Below, in pieces: positions 45,238 through 57,169 of a stretch of DNA of 64,000 nt (the first letter of the stretch is position 1; each line of letters begins with the position of its first letter). The stretch is from Magnolia sinica. Taxonomy: Eukaryota; Streptophyta; Magnoliopsida; Magnoliales; Magnoliaceae. The translations under genes were made by a program, and so were the position numbers. The notes beneath the pieces were generated by a model that did not search any database, was not told where the DNA came from, and saw only the letters and a list, made by a program, of their open reading frames with translations. The DNA lies in NCBI RefSeq assembly GCF_029962835.1, contig NC_080584.1, positions 83,542,862 through 83,606,861 on the forward strand, given 5' to 3'.

Positions 45238-46050
45238 ATGGGAAGCTGTTGTAGCAAGCAGAAAAAGAAGCCGACTCCACCTCCGCATCCCCATTTCCCG
45301 GCGAAACCTCCCGTGTCAGAATCTGACCCACAGCTCGAAGATAACCTGAGCAGAGCTCCTCCCCCACCTCCACCTCCTCCTATTGAAGAGGAGACGGTAA
45401 AGGAAGTGCTTCCGGAGACATCAAAACCCTCCATTCCGAAGTTCGAAGAAGAAGATGAGAACGAGAAAAAAGCTCCGATCGTGATTAACGGCTGCGATGA
45501 AATCTCTGAAATCTCCGATCTCTGTAGCTTGAGCGAGAGCGTTTCCACAACAACGATGACAGAGAAGAAAGGCGAGGATGGAGACGACGGAGAGGTCGAA
45601 ATGCGGCGGGTAGAGAACAGATCTCCGGCCAAGTTCCAACGGAAAAGGTCAGTTCCCGGCGACTTTACCGGCAGACGAGATCGGGGTGGGAAGTCTCCGG
45701 CGAGGAGATCAGAACCGTCTCCGGGGCGGAGGACGCCGGGGAGGGAACAGACGAACCGGGCTCGGATTCCTGCCGGGAACCATGGGTTCCGGCGAGATGT
45801 AGGGGAGAATTCCGGCAGAAGATCGAGGTCTCCCGCTACGAGGGCGGAACGGAATGCGGCGGCGAGGCGGGATCTCGGCAGGAGCCCGTCTGCGAGAAAG
45901 ACCGGGCGGTCGCCAGCGAGGATTCCGGCGGGGTTGGCGGATGAAGGTGGCCGGAGACCGGCGGAGAGGAAGGAGGATGGCGGTGTTCCTCCGGCGAACG
46001 AATCGCTCGAAAATCCTCTGGTTTCTTTGGAGTGTTTCATCTTTCTGTAA
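45238..46050 (+). CDS. Small basic, Pro/Arg-rich membrane-anchored protein (unknown plant family), intact single exon
   Basis: 270 residues, no intron. The N-terminus MGSCCSKQKKKP has Gly2 plus Cys4/Cys5 and a lysine cluster, a good N-myristoylation plus palmitoylation signal, so plasma-membrane attachment is likely. Next come a Pro-rich segment with a run of eight prolines near residue 45, an acidic middle (EEEDENEKK) and a Ser-rich ISEISDLCSLSESVSTTT. A basic half follows with recurring SPAR/RSPA modules (KSPARRSEPSPGRR, RRSRSPATRAERNA, GRSPSARKTGRSPAR). It ends in NESLENPLVSLECFIFL. From memory, this layout and C-terminal motif recur in plant proteins annotated only as uncharacterised or SRRM1-like, and the whole frame is clean; biochemical role unknown. 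It has a TATA box and leader, and codon use is GC-rich relative to its AT-rich surroundings. The antisense open frame (45180-46091) is a shadow. Confidence 0.88.
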   Translation: MGSCCSKQKKKPTPPPHPHFPAKPPVSESDPQLEDNLSRAPPPPPPPPIEEETVKEVLPETSKPSIPKFEEEDENEKKAPIVINGCDEISEISDLCSLSESVSTTTMTEKKGEDGDDGEVEMRRVENRSPAKFQRKRSVPGDFTGRRDRGGKSPARRSEPSPGRRTPGREQTNRARIPAGNHGFRRDVGENSGRRSRSPATRAERNAAARRDLGRSPSARKTGRSPARIPAGLADEGGRRPAERKEDGGVPPANESLENPLVSLECFIFL

Positions 46051-47100
46051 GTTTCCTTCTGCTGGTGGCCCACCTTCGCTGGGGCCCACATGGATGCATG
46101 TTCAGCTGATAAAGACCGTTCATCTGATGAGCTGTGTTCTTGATGGACGGGTCATATCAAAATCATGAGGCTGATGGGACAACAGCGACTGCTGGCTTTG
46201 TGTGTGTTTTCAACCGTCCATTAAGCCCGCTATAATCGGGCCGTATATGGTTGCCAGCTGCTGTGAAAAACTGTACGATTGCCCGTCCACTAGTGGGCCC
46301 CACCTCACCAGACGATCCGATTATCTGTTTATACGGCCAGGTGGTCCCATTCCGGTTTTGACAGTGTTGCAGTTCAAGCGCGAAGAATCCCAGATAGACG
46401 GAAATGAAGATAAGAAGAAGGCTGGTAGTCGCGGGACCACTGGAAATTGTGGTCCGCGAAATCCAGACCGCACATTCCGAGGTGAATTTCCCGGCAATTT
46501 TGATTGACCGGAGGTTGTCTCCATACGGGGGAAAGAAAAGTGTAATTTCCAATGCTTTCAGTAAATGTGGTACGATCTAGACCGTAGATTTGTAGCATTT
46601 ATTGAGATGGCTAGAATCATCCGATCTATGTGACTTTTTTTTTATTGTGGTCCCCTGAAATGTGTCCTCATCTAGCGGACAGTCGGGATGGATGGATGGA
46701 TTGGACGGTTAAAATTTGTGGGTGCAGAGCAGTGGACCATTTTTTACCATTTTCTTTTAAGACGGTGCGGTTGGGAGTAGGCCGAGATTTTTGTCTTGTA
46801 GTGGGGTTGTTGCTGGGATTGGGAATGTAGCCGTTATGTCTGTAAAAAAGAAAAAAGGATAAAGAAAAGTAAAAAAAAAAAAAGGGTGAGTGGGAGAAGG
46901 TATGGAAAAAAGAGATATTTTACTATTATTTTTTGACCTTTTTTTCACTGTGGGTGATGTGGCATGTATTTTCCTCGTGATCAGTGATTGCGGATCTGTT
47001 TTCGTGATCCTGTTTTTCTTTCTCCGTGAATCTGATGGGCTTGCTTTTAGGAAAACTTTAATACTCTGTCAGAGTATGGTGATGATACACCGGCACTTAA
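46051..47100. other. 3' flank of the small gene
   Basis: Contains MITE-type words (GGGCCCACATGGATGCATG) and, near 47050, AACTTTAATACTCTGTCAGAG, related to the 95 bp repeat at 22472. No clear polyadenylation signal was recognised; no further gene. Confidence 0.45.
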
Positions 47101-49795
47101 AAAATTACTTTGTAACTGCACATGTTGTATGTAAGTAGTACGGTATCATGAACCAAAACTTAAGCTTATTGATTGTTGGATTAGTGGACATTCATTGGAC
47201 AGTTAAGGGCATGTTTTATTTTCTACAGTAAATATAAATGCAATGCAAATGGTTTATAATTATTTTCTTTGGTAATAACCGCATTGTTCATGATATGTAT
47301 GTGGATTATTCGCATGGTCCATCTGTTATACTAATTGAATTTAGGGCATAAGCCAAAAATGAGGGTGGTCCACAATAAAAAGGGCATCGAACACCCAACT
47401 TCTTGTGGTCACTGTTTACTTTGGTGTAGGCTATTTGAATGTTTGATATGCCTCTTTTTATTTTTATTATTTTTATTTTCTTCGGCTTATGCCCAAAAAT
47501 GTCTTGGTAAAACATATGGATGACATCGATATATTATATACATCATGGTGGGGTTTTTGGACTTCTTCTAACCAAATCTATCCGCCTATTTTCAAACATT
47601 GTCAAATTGTAATAATCAAACGGGCCCTAAAACGAAAAAAATTTCCACTGCTCAGATTTTCACAAATAAATGTAAGGCCACAAATCAAGAAGCATAGCAT
47701 ATTGACATGAATTTAAATTTGATTACTAAATTAACTTTAATATATTTAATGTAGGGCCTTCCTCCATGGCTTAGTGATAGATACTATCTTTTAACACTAA
47801 GATCATGGGATTGGCCGCTCATGTGGTTTGATTGTATGTGTGGACCACTTAGATTGGATATGTGGTATTTGAATGGACGATTGTAATATATACATTGAAA
47901 TATATACTTCAGTTAGAGATGATAAAATTAGAGCCTTGGATGGGCCTGAAGCATAGGATGACAAATGTGACTAATAAATTTTAATCATTGATTTACATGA
48001 CTAATGTTTGGATTCTTCAAATGATTCTATTGACATAATTTTAGATAATTTGATCATTTTTTAGTATCATCAATGTGCATAAAAAATACCCATTGTTGGA
48101 ACCTTTCTTTAAGACTAGTGGGATGTTTATATATCCCATCCAACTTGTTTGCAAGGTGATTCCTGCTAATGCAGAGGGAAGAACAAAAACAAATAATATC
48201 AATCAGATTTAAGATGTCTGTGGCTGAATATCATTTCAACAGTAGACATTCAATGTTTCTTATTTCCTATGATGTGGCCTACTTGAGTTTTGAATCAGCA
48301 TTATATTTTACTTGTTCTGAATTGAAATGAGGAAATAGATGGGTAGAATATATATAACACTTGTGAACCCATGCAATAAAAATACCTGTGGTCTCCACCA
48401 TGGTGTTTGGGTTATATCAAGGTGGTTGATGTTTGCGTCACATCTACTTTGTCCATCAGCTGCACTTGTTGATGTTATGATGTAAGCCCGGCTCATATTT
48501 GTGTTTTGTCTTGATTATGATAAGACACCTTATGAATGAGTTGGATGGAATACAAACATTACATGAGTGGGCCATAAGAACTTTTCAATGGTTGGTGTTC
48601 TCGTCCTTAGCATTTAAATTTTAAATTTGCTTCATTTTTAAAGACTATTTTAACATGAATCAATGCAACTAATGTATAAAGTAAATATCTAACCAGATAT
48701 TAAGGTGGTCCCATAAAGATTTTCAATACCGGCAAGCGTTTGCCATAAAAGCCATACATCCATCTCATGCAAGAAAGCAAACTCAGTGATATTTCTCTAA
48801 CTACAGTTCATACCCTCATCAACAGTGGGTCCCACGATATGGACAGTGGGGATTGATGTGGTTGGACGACCTACGTCCTTCTCATGTGTATTAGATGCTT
48901 TTTCAAGGACCCATTAACCATTATGACCCTTCTACCGACATTCTTGAATGTGGGGAAATGGGCCTCGGCCCATGGCTTAAGGACAGTCCGGGACAAAAAC
49001 AAAGGCCGTAATGTAAGGAATAGTCTGAGCTGGGCGCACCAACGTCTAAATCAGTAAGGCTGTGGTGGGCCCTACTTGTAGGGCTACCATTCTTCATTTC
49101 ATTGTCCCATCTAACGTGCCTGCACTTATTCTTCTGTTGCCTAGGATTCTTTTGGCAACGGAAGGAGGTAAAAGGGATCAATGACTTGCTTTTTACTACT
49201 TGGTTGACCGTCAAACATATCTCCAGATCCAGTACTATAATAGCTGATGGCCGTTCAACTAGTGGGTCCCACCATGTGGATGTCTTGCTTCCTGTATGTC
49301 ATAAATGTTGCTCATCAGAGAGAGAAGTATATTTCTTATTGATGGTGAAAGTGTTCTAATATGAAATAAGAGTAAGAAAGAGGTAGACTTTATATATATT
49401 TCTAATTTCTTTTATTTTAGTGAAGGATAAAGCTATATTTAATGTCCAACCATGTAAATTTTTTTACCCTTTTATCTCTTGTTTTTTCTTTAGCTTTTGT
49501 GTTCGACACTTTTCTTTCATGATTTTAACACATGTGGGTGTTTTTCCACAATAATGGGTTGGGTTAGATTCATGTTATCTAGTTTAAAGAGGATTGCGTC
49601 CTCCTCTTGCCTCGACGGATTCGGTCTAGGCGGATGCTTTATGGTGCCCATTGTGATGTATGGGTTTTATCCATGTTGTCCATCAATTTTTTTTTAAAGA
49701 TTATTTTAGGATATGAGCCTAAAAATTAGGTAAATCTAAGGCTCAAGTGGACCAGACAACGTGGATTGAACTTTAAATAGCACCCTACCCTAAAC
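47101..49795. other. MITE remnants and unassigned sequence
   Basis: Decayed fragments of the regional MITE families at about 47290-47550, 48100-48730 and 49640-49790. Around 47760-47815 a stretch GGCTTAGTGATAGATACTATC..AAGATCATGGGATTGG looks like a decayed tRNA-derived SINE head (A-box-like, poor B box). No gene. Confidence 0.4.
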
Positions 49796-51400
49796 AAAAT
49801 CAAAATTATTCTTCAACTTGGGTTTAGTTTCAATCAAATACTACTTATATGGCTCAACATTGATTGTATGCATGTACAAGTTGCATAAGGTATGACTCAA
49901 GACAAGTTTTGGAAGCAACCAATGAGTTGGATCCGTTAATCGAAGGGCTTGCCAACCTATTTCCATCCAAAATCGTCAAGGTATCTACAATGCTCAATTG
50001 TACATAATTTTGATAAAGCAACTCGCTACCTCCGAAGTCCCTAAAAAATATAAAAGGGAAAGCTCAAGAAGGCCCTCGACACAACCTGAAAATGATTTAT
50101 GAAACGGATTGACGAGCCTGCTGGCAATTTGGCTTGAACTCTATCACTCGTTTAAAGGTATTTGTAAGCCGCAAATCAATTAAAGATGCAGTAACCCGAC
50201 TCCAGCAATACCAAAAGATCACGAAAACAGAAACCGAAAGGATCCCCGACATCTTCTAAAGATAATCGCTGGAACCGATCGGCTAGTCTCGAAACGGGCG
50301 GGCAACAAGATGAAGGTGAACACTATAGCTTCGAAAGACTCCAGGAGCACCGAATGCATCAACTGTAGAGCTTGAAAAGAGCATTGCAAAAGATGGCTGG
50401 TTGCCAAAAGCATTCAGAAAAGGTACCCTAGATGCCTTTATCCTTGCTGATAGCCTATACCTATAAAGAAAAACTATAGGCCAAATAACGATCCATGGAG
50501 GGGTGTTTTTTGGCCTATTCAAGGACTATAGCTGCTAGCTGTTCTAAGGAGGATAGATGAACTTGAGAGGGACCAGAGCTACTGAAGCAATTGGGACCAG
50601 TTGAAGCTCTTGTTGAACCAGGTTGAAGCAATTGTGCCGCAGCCAATATGAAGTTATGCCTTTACAAGTTCATTTCAGCCCCTCGTGAGCTCCGAAAGGA
50701 GAAGTGAGCTGTTACTCTATTCAACCGAATGCCCAAACAATCCAATCAGTTGTAACTTCTGAAGTCAAAGAATAGGATTGAAATTGAGGACATTCGACCA
50801 TCCCTTTTAATCCGAAAGAGTGTCTGATTTTTCTTTTTTCTTTTCACATTTTGAACCAAACCATACTCCATTTCACGCATTGCAAGGACATTCATAATAT
50901 CCACACACACAATTTTTTTTTTTAATGTTTCTTTGCTACTATTCTTTATTCTGTATTTGTTTTTATCTTGGCTACTCGGGATTCTAATATCTTGTATATT
51001 ATGGCATAATGTTATTTGAATTAAAAAAAAGTCATAAAATCTTGTAAAGTAGAGTCCATAAGTTATACGTGCAGAGAATGTTACCTAACCCCTTCATTTT
51101 TTATAATCGAGGCCCTTATCTGTAATCTATGATGCAGCTCATCCATAGGAGTTACGTGGGTCGGGAAATCAGGTAACTTCCGATCATGAATGATTCTATG
51201 TTTTTTAGCCAACGTTAAACTCTGGAATATATTTAACTAGTGGCGAGTGCAATCAAATTATCTAAGCCTAACATGCATATAGCAACATCGCATAACCAAA
51301 GTAACAAATGTGCTTCTAACTTGTAACTGTCACCTAAAAAATGCAGAGAAAGAAAAAGAGTGGGGAGTCACAGTTTTGTTGAGTGTATCTGCGCTTGCAC
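49796..51400. other. Unassigned sequence, possibly old LTR material
   Basis: 49800-50830 has a composition (GC-richer, AGCTCAAGAAGGCCCTCG, CTGGAACCGATCGG) unlike its AT-rich neighbours and reads like a non-coding retroelement body, but I cannot name a family or find ends. No supported gene. Confidence 0.35.
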
Positions 51401-51799
51401 ACAAGCATTCACAAACAGCCATAGTTAAAACCTTCTTAGGAACTGCAGAAGTTTTATTCAAGTTGATATTTGTGTTTTTCCTTCATCTAAGTATATGTCA
51501 CTGATGGCAAATAAACATCACAATGGGCCTTAGGAAGCGGTGAGAGTCATTATCGCCATTGCTTCTATGGTGTGGTCACTTAAGCCTTAAATCTACCTCA
51601 TTTTTGAGCTCAATTGATCAAGAAAAATAGATGCACAGTGTGGATAACATCCATACCTGCCTAGACCAAGTCCATCTAGGCAGGGGTTGGATGCAATCTG
51701 CTTTCTATAAAGTCTAACCCAAATCCAACCCATTGAATAAACATGTGTTAAGAATTTCAATCTCAAATCTAACTCATTTATAAATTGGTCAATCTAAAG

Positions 51800-52389
51800 T
51801 AGAGCTATACGCAAGTCGAGCTTGGCACAACTCGGTAGGTAGCTAACCCCAGCTTGAACTCGGCTTAGTTTGGTCTGTAGCTTGGGCCAGTTCGAGCCAA
51901 GTTCGAGCCTATTCAACATTTTCTCAAACACATAGAATACATTTTCAATTTCTCACATAATACAAAACAGTAACAACACTTTACAGATATTTCATCAAAT
52001 ACTCGGTGAGCAACATCAAAATCAAGAAATGAGAGCAGTCTTATAATGTAATTTTTTTTTTTTTTTTAGTGATTTGTTTCGTAACCATTCCTTCTTCATC
52101 ACCAGCTGATCCCGTGGTGAATGTATGCACCCGAAACAACACTTCGTTAAGTCATTTCGTCAAACACTAGATGAGCAACATCAATATCAAAATAACCGAG
52201 TCACCGAGCTGATTCAATCCGAATTGATTAGAGTTGAGGTTCGATCTGAGTCGAGTCTAGCTCGAGCAAGCTCGAACTTGGCATAAAATTTTTTCATGCT
52301 CCAAAAATCCGCTCGACTGGTCCGAATCCAATTTCGAGTCAAGGTGAGTTGAGCTTTTCTGAGTTGAGTCGAGTGAGCGCACAACTCTA
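51800..52389. mobile_element. hAT-like non-autonomous element, complete
   Basis: 590 bp with ends TAGAGCTATACGCAAGTCGAG and (inverted) TAGAGTTGTGCGCTCACTCG, and a perfect 8-bp duplication ATCTAAAG (51792-51799, 52390-52397), the hAT signature. The subterminal regions are crowded with GAGCTTGG/CTCGACTC words. No transposase frame. Confidence 0.92.
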
Positions 52390-52397
52390 ATCTAAAG

Positions 52398-52791
52398 TCA
52401 TATACTTTACCTATTTAATAATAATAATAAAATTAAAAATTAAAAAAATTTAAATTTTATATAAAAATATAAAAATAGCTACAATATATTTAGAACTTTA
52501 ATAAAACATAGCATGAACCCAACCCATACTAAAAATGAGCCAACCCATGTTGGAAATTATATAGAATAATAATATTTCTGTAAAATATGGAACCCGAAAA
52601 ATCAAGATGATTTGAACTAAGGACAGACTGAAGCACGTCTGAGACGCTGTCCTTAAAGCGTTATTTGCCCATACTCAAAAGATTGAGTATGCTAATAGGT
52701 TACAGGCAAACCACTTATAGGATACGACGAGCCTAATGTGGGTTTGCGTTTAGTAAACACGAAGGCCCACTAATGAAACTCTGTTACACAC
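52398..52791. other. AT-rich spacer before the Tekay element
   Basis: No gene; long A/T runs at 52410-52510. A cytosine-rich tail leads to the LTR start. Confidence 0.6.
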
Positions 52792-55720
52792 CGTAACAAC
52801 CCGTCCAACCGGTACAGTGTCCTGGGGTGTCCACGTAAGATTTTCCGCAGGACCGATCATTTAAACTATGCGCGGTGAGGTACCACAGGCAAATCAACCT
52901 AGGATTAGCCCATTAGAATAAACCGGACGGGTCATGACAGGACCCGGTGCGGGCCGTCGAGCCAGATGACTCATTTGCCCTTAGCGACAGCCCGTATGGG
53001 CTACACCGTGACACAGGAAGGTCAGAAAATTCTAAAAATAAAGGGAACCATAAATCTCATTGGGCTTGTGGATCATCGCGAACCACGGACCCAGCGGATA
53101 CCCAGAAGTGGGATCTAACACTGACTAAATGCACCCCACCAATGCTAGGACCGAAATCTGGCGCTTGCAAATGAAACCGAGATACCAGGCTATCCAACCG
53201 TCGGATCTCTTCCACATTTACGGTGGAGGTCTAATAATTTTTTCTACACCCGTCCACCAACTCTAGGACCCAATCGTGGAACGATGACCGTCGATCACAA
53301 ATCAGACCCGTACGACCAAACCCCAGATCCGATCGTCCCCAAATTTTGCATGACCCTTTATCGAGCCATGAAGCAACTATCCTAGAAATTTCATAACTAG
53401 AGGGCCACCAGAACTACTCCAATCACCAGAATGGACAGCTTAGGGCTGTTTAAAGATCAGAACCGTTGACTCAAACCCCACAACCATCCATCCGTTTGTT
53501 TTCAAATTTTACACGGGCCCTAATCGGGCCATAGGGCACTTACCCACCAAATTTGATAGCCAAAGGAGTGTTAGGGCCACGCCAACTCAAAAAATGAGTC
53601 ATAGTAGGCTATTTGGAAATTTGAGGAAACATAAGGCCAAAGGGCCCAAGTCTAGAGAATAAACCCTAGCTCTCATAACTCTCCTAAGAGAGAAAGAGAG
53701 AGAAGGAGCCAAGAGGAGAGGATAGTGTGAGAGGAGGTGATTCAAGGTGGACCCTATATCGAGGTGGGAACTAAGGAAGCCGATCTTACATCTCTCTATC
53801 CATTCCCAAAGGGAAAACCCAACGCTACAACCCCAAGGATCGCCCGTTGATCGTCTAGGTAAGATCCTTCATCCCTTTTTGCTTGAAACCCTTGTGTAGA
53901 GGAGAGACTTACATGAGATTCTAACATACAATGTATGCTTTAGGGATTCTGGCAATTCGATCCTAAAAATCCACGCTCCTAGGTCGTTCCTAAGCCTTCA
54001 ACGAATCCGAAGGTGCGGACTATTGTTCTTAGGTGGCCTAGCACCAATTTTAATACGAGATTAATGATTTTGGTTGCTTGGATGTCATATTTGGAGAATC
54101 TAGAGAAACCTTAGGAATTGTAGGTTTGCGGAAATAATATGGAATTGTTGGTTTGACTCTTATGATGATTGTTCTTGCCTCTCACATGATTTGGTGTATG
54201 GATGATTACATGTTCATGCCTTGTGTGATTTTCCCATGTGTTGTAGCCTCATAGGATGTATGATTATTGCTCTTGTACATATGATTTCTCAACATGGAGG
54301 AAGTGTTAACTTCCTCACCAACCCACACCACACATATACATTTTATTCATGATATTAATAGTTGCTTGTTAGAGAAAGTTAAATTGTATGTTGAGCAACA
54401 TGAGAACATGGTGTTGAATATGCTTGATATTGCATTGGTTGTTGGCATGCTATGAGTCACTATTCCTACCCTTATGTTGGTCAGGAACTTGAGGAGAGAC
54501 GGTAGTCCCATCGGTAGGACTATGCTATGGTGTTCGGGTGGCTATAGTTCGACTACATGGGACCCTCGTACCCGATGTCACACGCCTCACGCTCGCCTGA
54601 CTCGTGAGGTCTAGCCTACCGTCTGACCAACCTTGATTGTTAACCCTGTTTGCTCACATATGTTTGGAACCTGGAATACCCTACAATTGTGGTAGCCCAT
54701 CAATAACCCACTTGAAATTGGTCCACAGCCTCGTGAGCCGGGCATGGTGGAATGTGACACTGTGTCCGAGCTGTCAGCCTATGCTGGGGTACCGCGCCTC
54801 CCCGTAGTGACCGCTAGCGATCCCTTTCTTACGGCACTCCTCATGTGCTTGAAGTCGGGGATGAGGAACCCGACAGGATCATGGACCGCGGGGTCTCGGC
54901 CTCACGCATTGGGGGGTCTTGGCCTCGCAACCTGTTTAGGGCGTTAATACGTGGGGTGTACCATATTCCCTAATCGGCTGGATGAATGGACCTAACTAAT
55001 AACTTGGCTAACACGATCGCATTGTATCGCACTAGATAGGGTGGTGACTCGGCAGTCGAGGTCGCACTGAGGGAGTGTTGTCATTTGCGATTGTTAGATG
55101 GTGTCGCTCGAGGGAGCGTCATGGTGAGGGCATGTATCATGTCATGCTGCATACATGCGCATTAATAAGATTACTTAGACGTGTGTGATTGTCTGCTTTT
55201 CATTAAGATCATATTATAATTGATGCCTGTGATAAGTTAAGGTTAATAGCACTCACTGAGTTGATCACTCACTCCCACTCTGGGACAATGTTTTAAAACA
55301 CTAACCAGACCCGTTCATAGATGCGGTGACCCAGGGCTGGAGGAGCCTGGCGAGGCGAGCCTCGATGAGGAGGACGAGCTATCTTATTTCCAGTTGATGG
55401 ACGACTCTCCATCGGCTTGATGGGCAGGATCGGGATTGCTGGGCTGTGGGCTCAGCCGTATTATTTTTGGACATAGAATTCTTTTCTTGTTTTGGTTGGG
55501 CAACGCTTGTACGACCCTCTTTTTTTTATTTTGGACCTGTATATATGATAGATCTCTTTCATCTCAATAGACTTGTTTGGTTATGTTCATCTTCCAGAAA
55601 ATTTCAGGCTGCGCAAATTAAACCGGATTAAATGCTCATTAATGAAAGTTGGTTATAAGTGACTCTCAGGAACTCGGGAGTTGAGTAGAATGCGTGACCC
55701 TCGAATTCCAGGGTGTTACA
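52792..55720 (+). repeat. 5' LTR of the Tekay element, 2.93 kb
   Basis: Begins CGTAACAACCCG (the terminal TG mutated to CG) and ends GGGTGTTACA directly before the primer-binding site. It is collinear with the solo LTR at 10880-13850. TCTAG|GTAAGATCC at 53858/53859 matches the donor-like site of the solo LTR. The pyrimidine/purine block CCTAAGAGAGAAAGAGAGAG lies shortly upstream of it. Confidence 0.92.
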
Positions 55721-55723
55721 AGT

Positions 55724-55735
55724 TGGTATCAAAGC
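55724..55735 (+). other. Primer-binding site
   Basis: TGGTATCAAAGC, one base from the usual TGGTATCAGAGC complementary to initiator tRNA-Met, three bases after the 5' LTR. Confidence 0.9.
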
Positions 55736-56594
55736 AATAGTTTGGAATCAATTGGGCCATGGGTCATGAACTTACTAATGCGTCCGCTGACTTGAGAGGT
55801 TACGCAATAGAAACCACAAAAACATTAGGAACCACCCCATTCCCAAACAAGGAGTTGGGAACTTGACGGCACGAAACGATTCAATTAATTAGGAAATCCC
55901 GTCCCACACTAATTCCAGGCATGTCATTCCCAATCTCGAGTTGGGATTAACATGGCCATCCTAATTAGTACAACTTAAGTCACTAGCCAAGCAGGCCATA
56001 GATCGAAATTCTTTTTCAAATATATCTTCTTAAGATATTCACCGTCATCGCTCTATTCTTGAACTTCCCCCGTATATTGTTAGAAACGAGTCTTAGACTG
56101 AAAGATTTGACAGTAGGAGCCCTCGTCCAAGTCTAAATGAACTGATGTTAGGCCGATTATGCTAGTTCCGACCCGTTTGGGGGTTATTAGGTAAGCGCAA
56201 ACGAAATTTTACCAAAAATAGAGAGAAAGGAGGTAAAATCAGATTTTTGATCCTAACCGGGAAGAATCACACGAAACCAGTAGGCCCGTTGCGTAGATCA
56301 GCTCCTCCGACCCCAAAATCATATATGGTACCTCTCGGGGGGTCGCACCAGCAGCCCGAAAAGGGGGTTCAAAGTGGACCCTGCCAATCGGCATGGCCAC
56401 CCCGTCGAGCCGGCGTGCCCACCTCACCAGCGGCGTGCCCACCCCGCCGAGCCGGTGTGCTCGCCCCGCTAGCGGCGTGCCCACCCCGCCACACGTCCAG
56501 CGGAGCGCGTGGCCCCCGCCGGGCCACCTTCTTAGCCCTACTTATAAAATTTTTAAAATTTGGGTGGGTCCCACTGCCTTGTACACTTAAGGGA

Positions 56595-57107
56595 CCCTCT
56601 CTCTCTCTCTCATACCCCACAAAACCTCAAATATCTCAACTCCCTTCCTATTTCCCTTCCTTCAACAACTCAACCCTCTTCAAAGAAAAAAACCCATCAC
56701 CAACAACCTCCAACTTCTACATCTCCTATCAACACTCCATCAATCCCTTCATTTATTCCATCCCCCAACCTCAAACCCTTCTTGAAAACTCATTCCCACA
56801 ACTCTTTACCTCCTCAATCCCATCACCACATTCCATCTCTCCAACCCATCTTCTTCCACTTCACCAACCTCCACTCTAATCTCTCATTCATTCATTTACT
56901 CCAAACCCCATTTCTCAACTCCCATCCCCAACACCATCTCAAATTCCATTCTCAAATACAACCTAAAAAACCCCATCCTCAAACTCATTTATTTAAGTTC
57001 ATTTCTCCTTCAAATTCATACCCAACCCACATTCATCTAACCATTCACAAATCCATCCTCAAAACCCAAGCTACAACCGATTTTAAAGACCTATTCCCCT
57101 TTTCCTA
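56595..57107 (+). other. Almost G-free leader of the Tekay element
   Basis: About 510 bases with only a handful of G on the plus strand (I count about six after the initial CT repeat), made of C, T and A. It ends in a strong acceptor-like pyrimidine tract CTATTCCCCTTTTCCTAG (57107), five bases before an ATG. The long open frames through it result from the lack of G and hence of TAG and TGA. Confidence 0.85.
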
Positions 57108-57169
57108 GTGTGATGGCATTCTTTGCCACCATTGTCTCATTCTTCACTATTTCGGTGATCCTTTCCCTC

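Noticed and set aside
45180-46091. 303-codon antisense open frame over the small gene
   Set aside because: The sense frame has a promoter, a sensible start, modular composition and a family-like C-terminus; the antisense frame is a GC-rich shadow.
56247-57108. Two long overlapping open frames (210 and 182 codons)
   Set aside because: They arise from the near absence of G, hence of TAG and TGA, in the element's leader; composition only (Ser/Pro/Thr/Leu).
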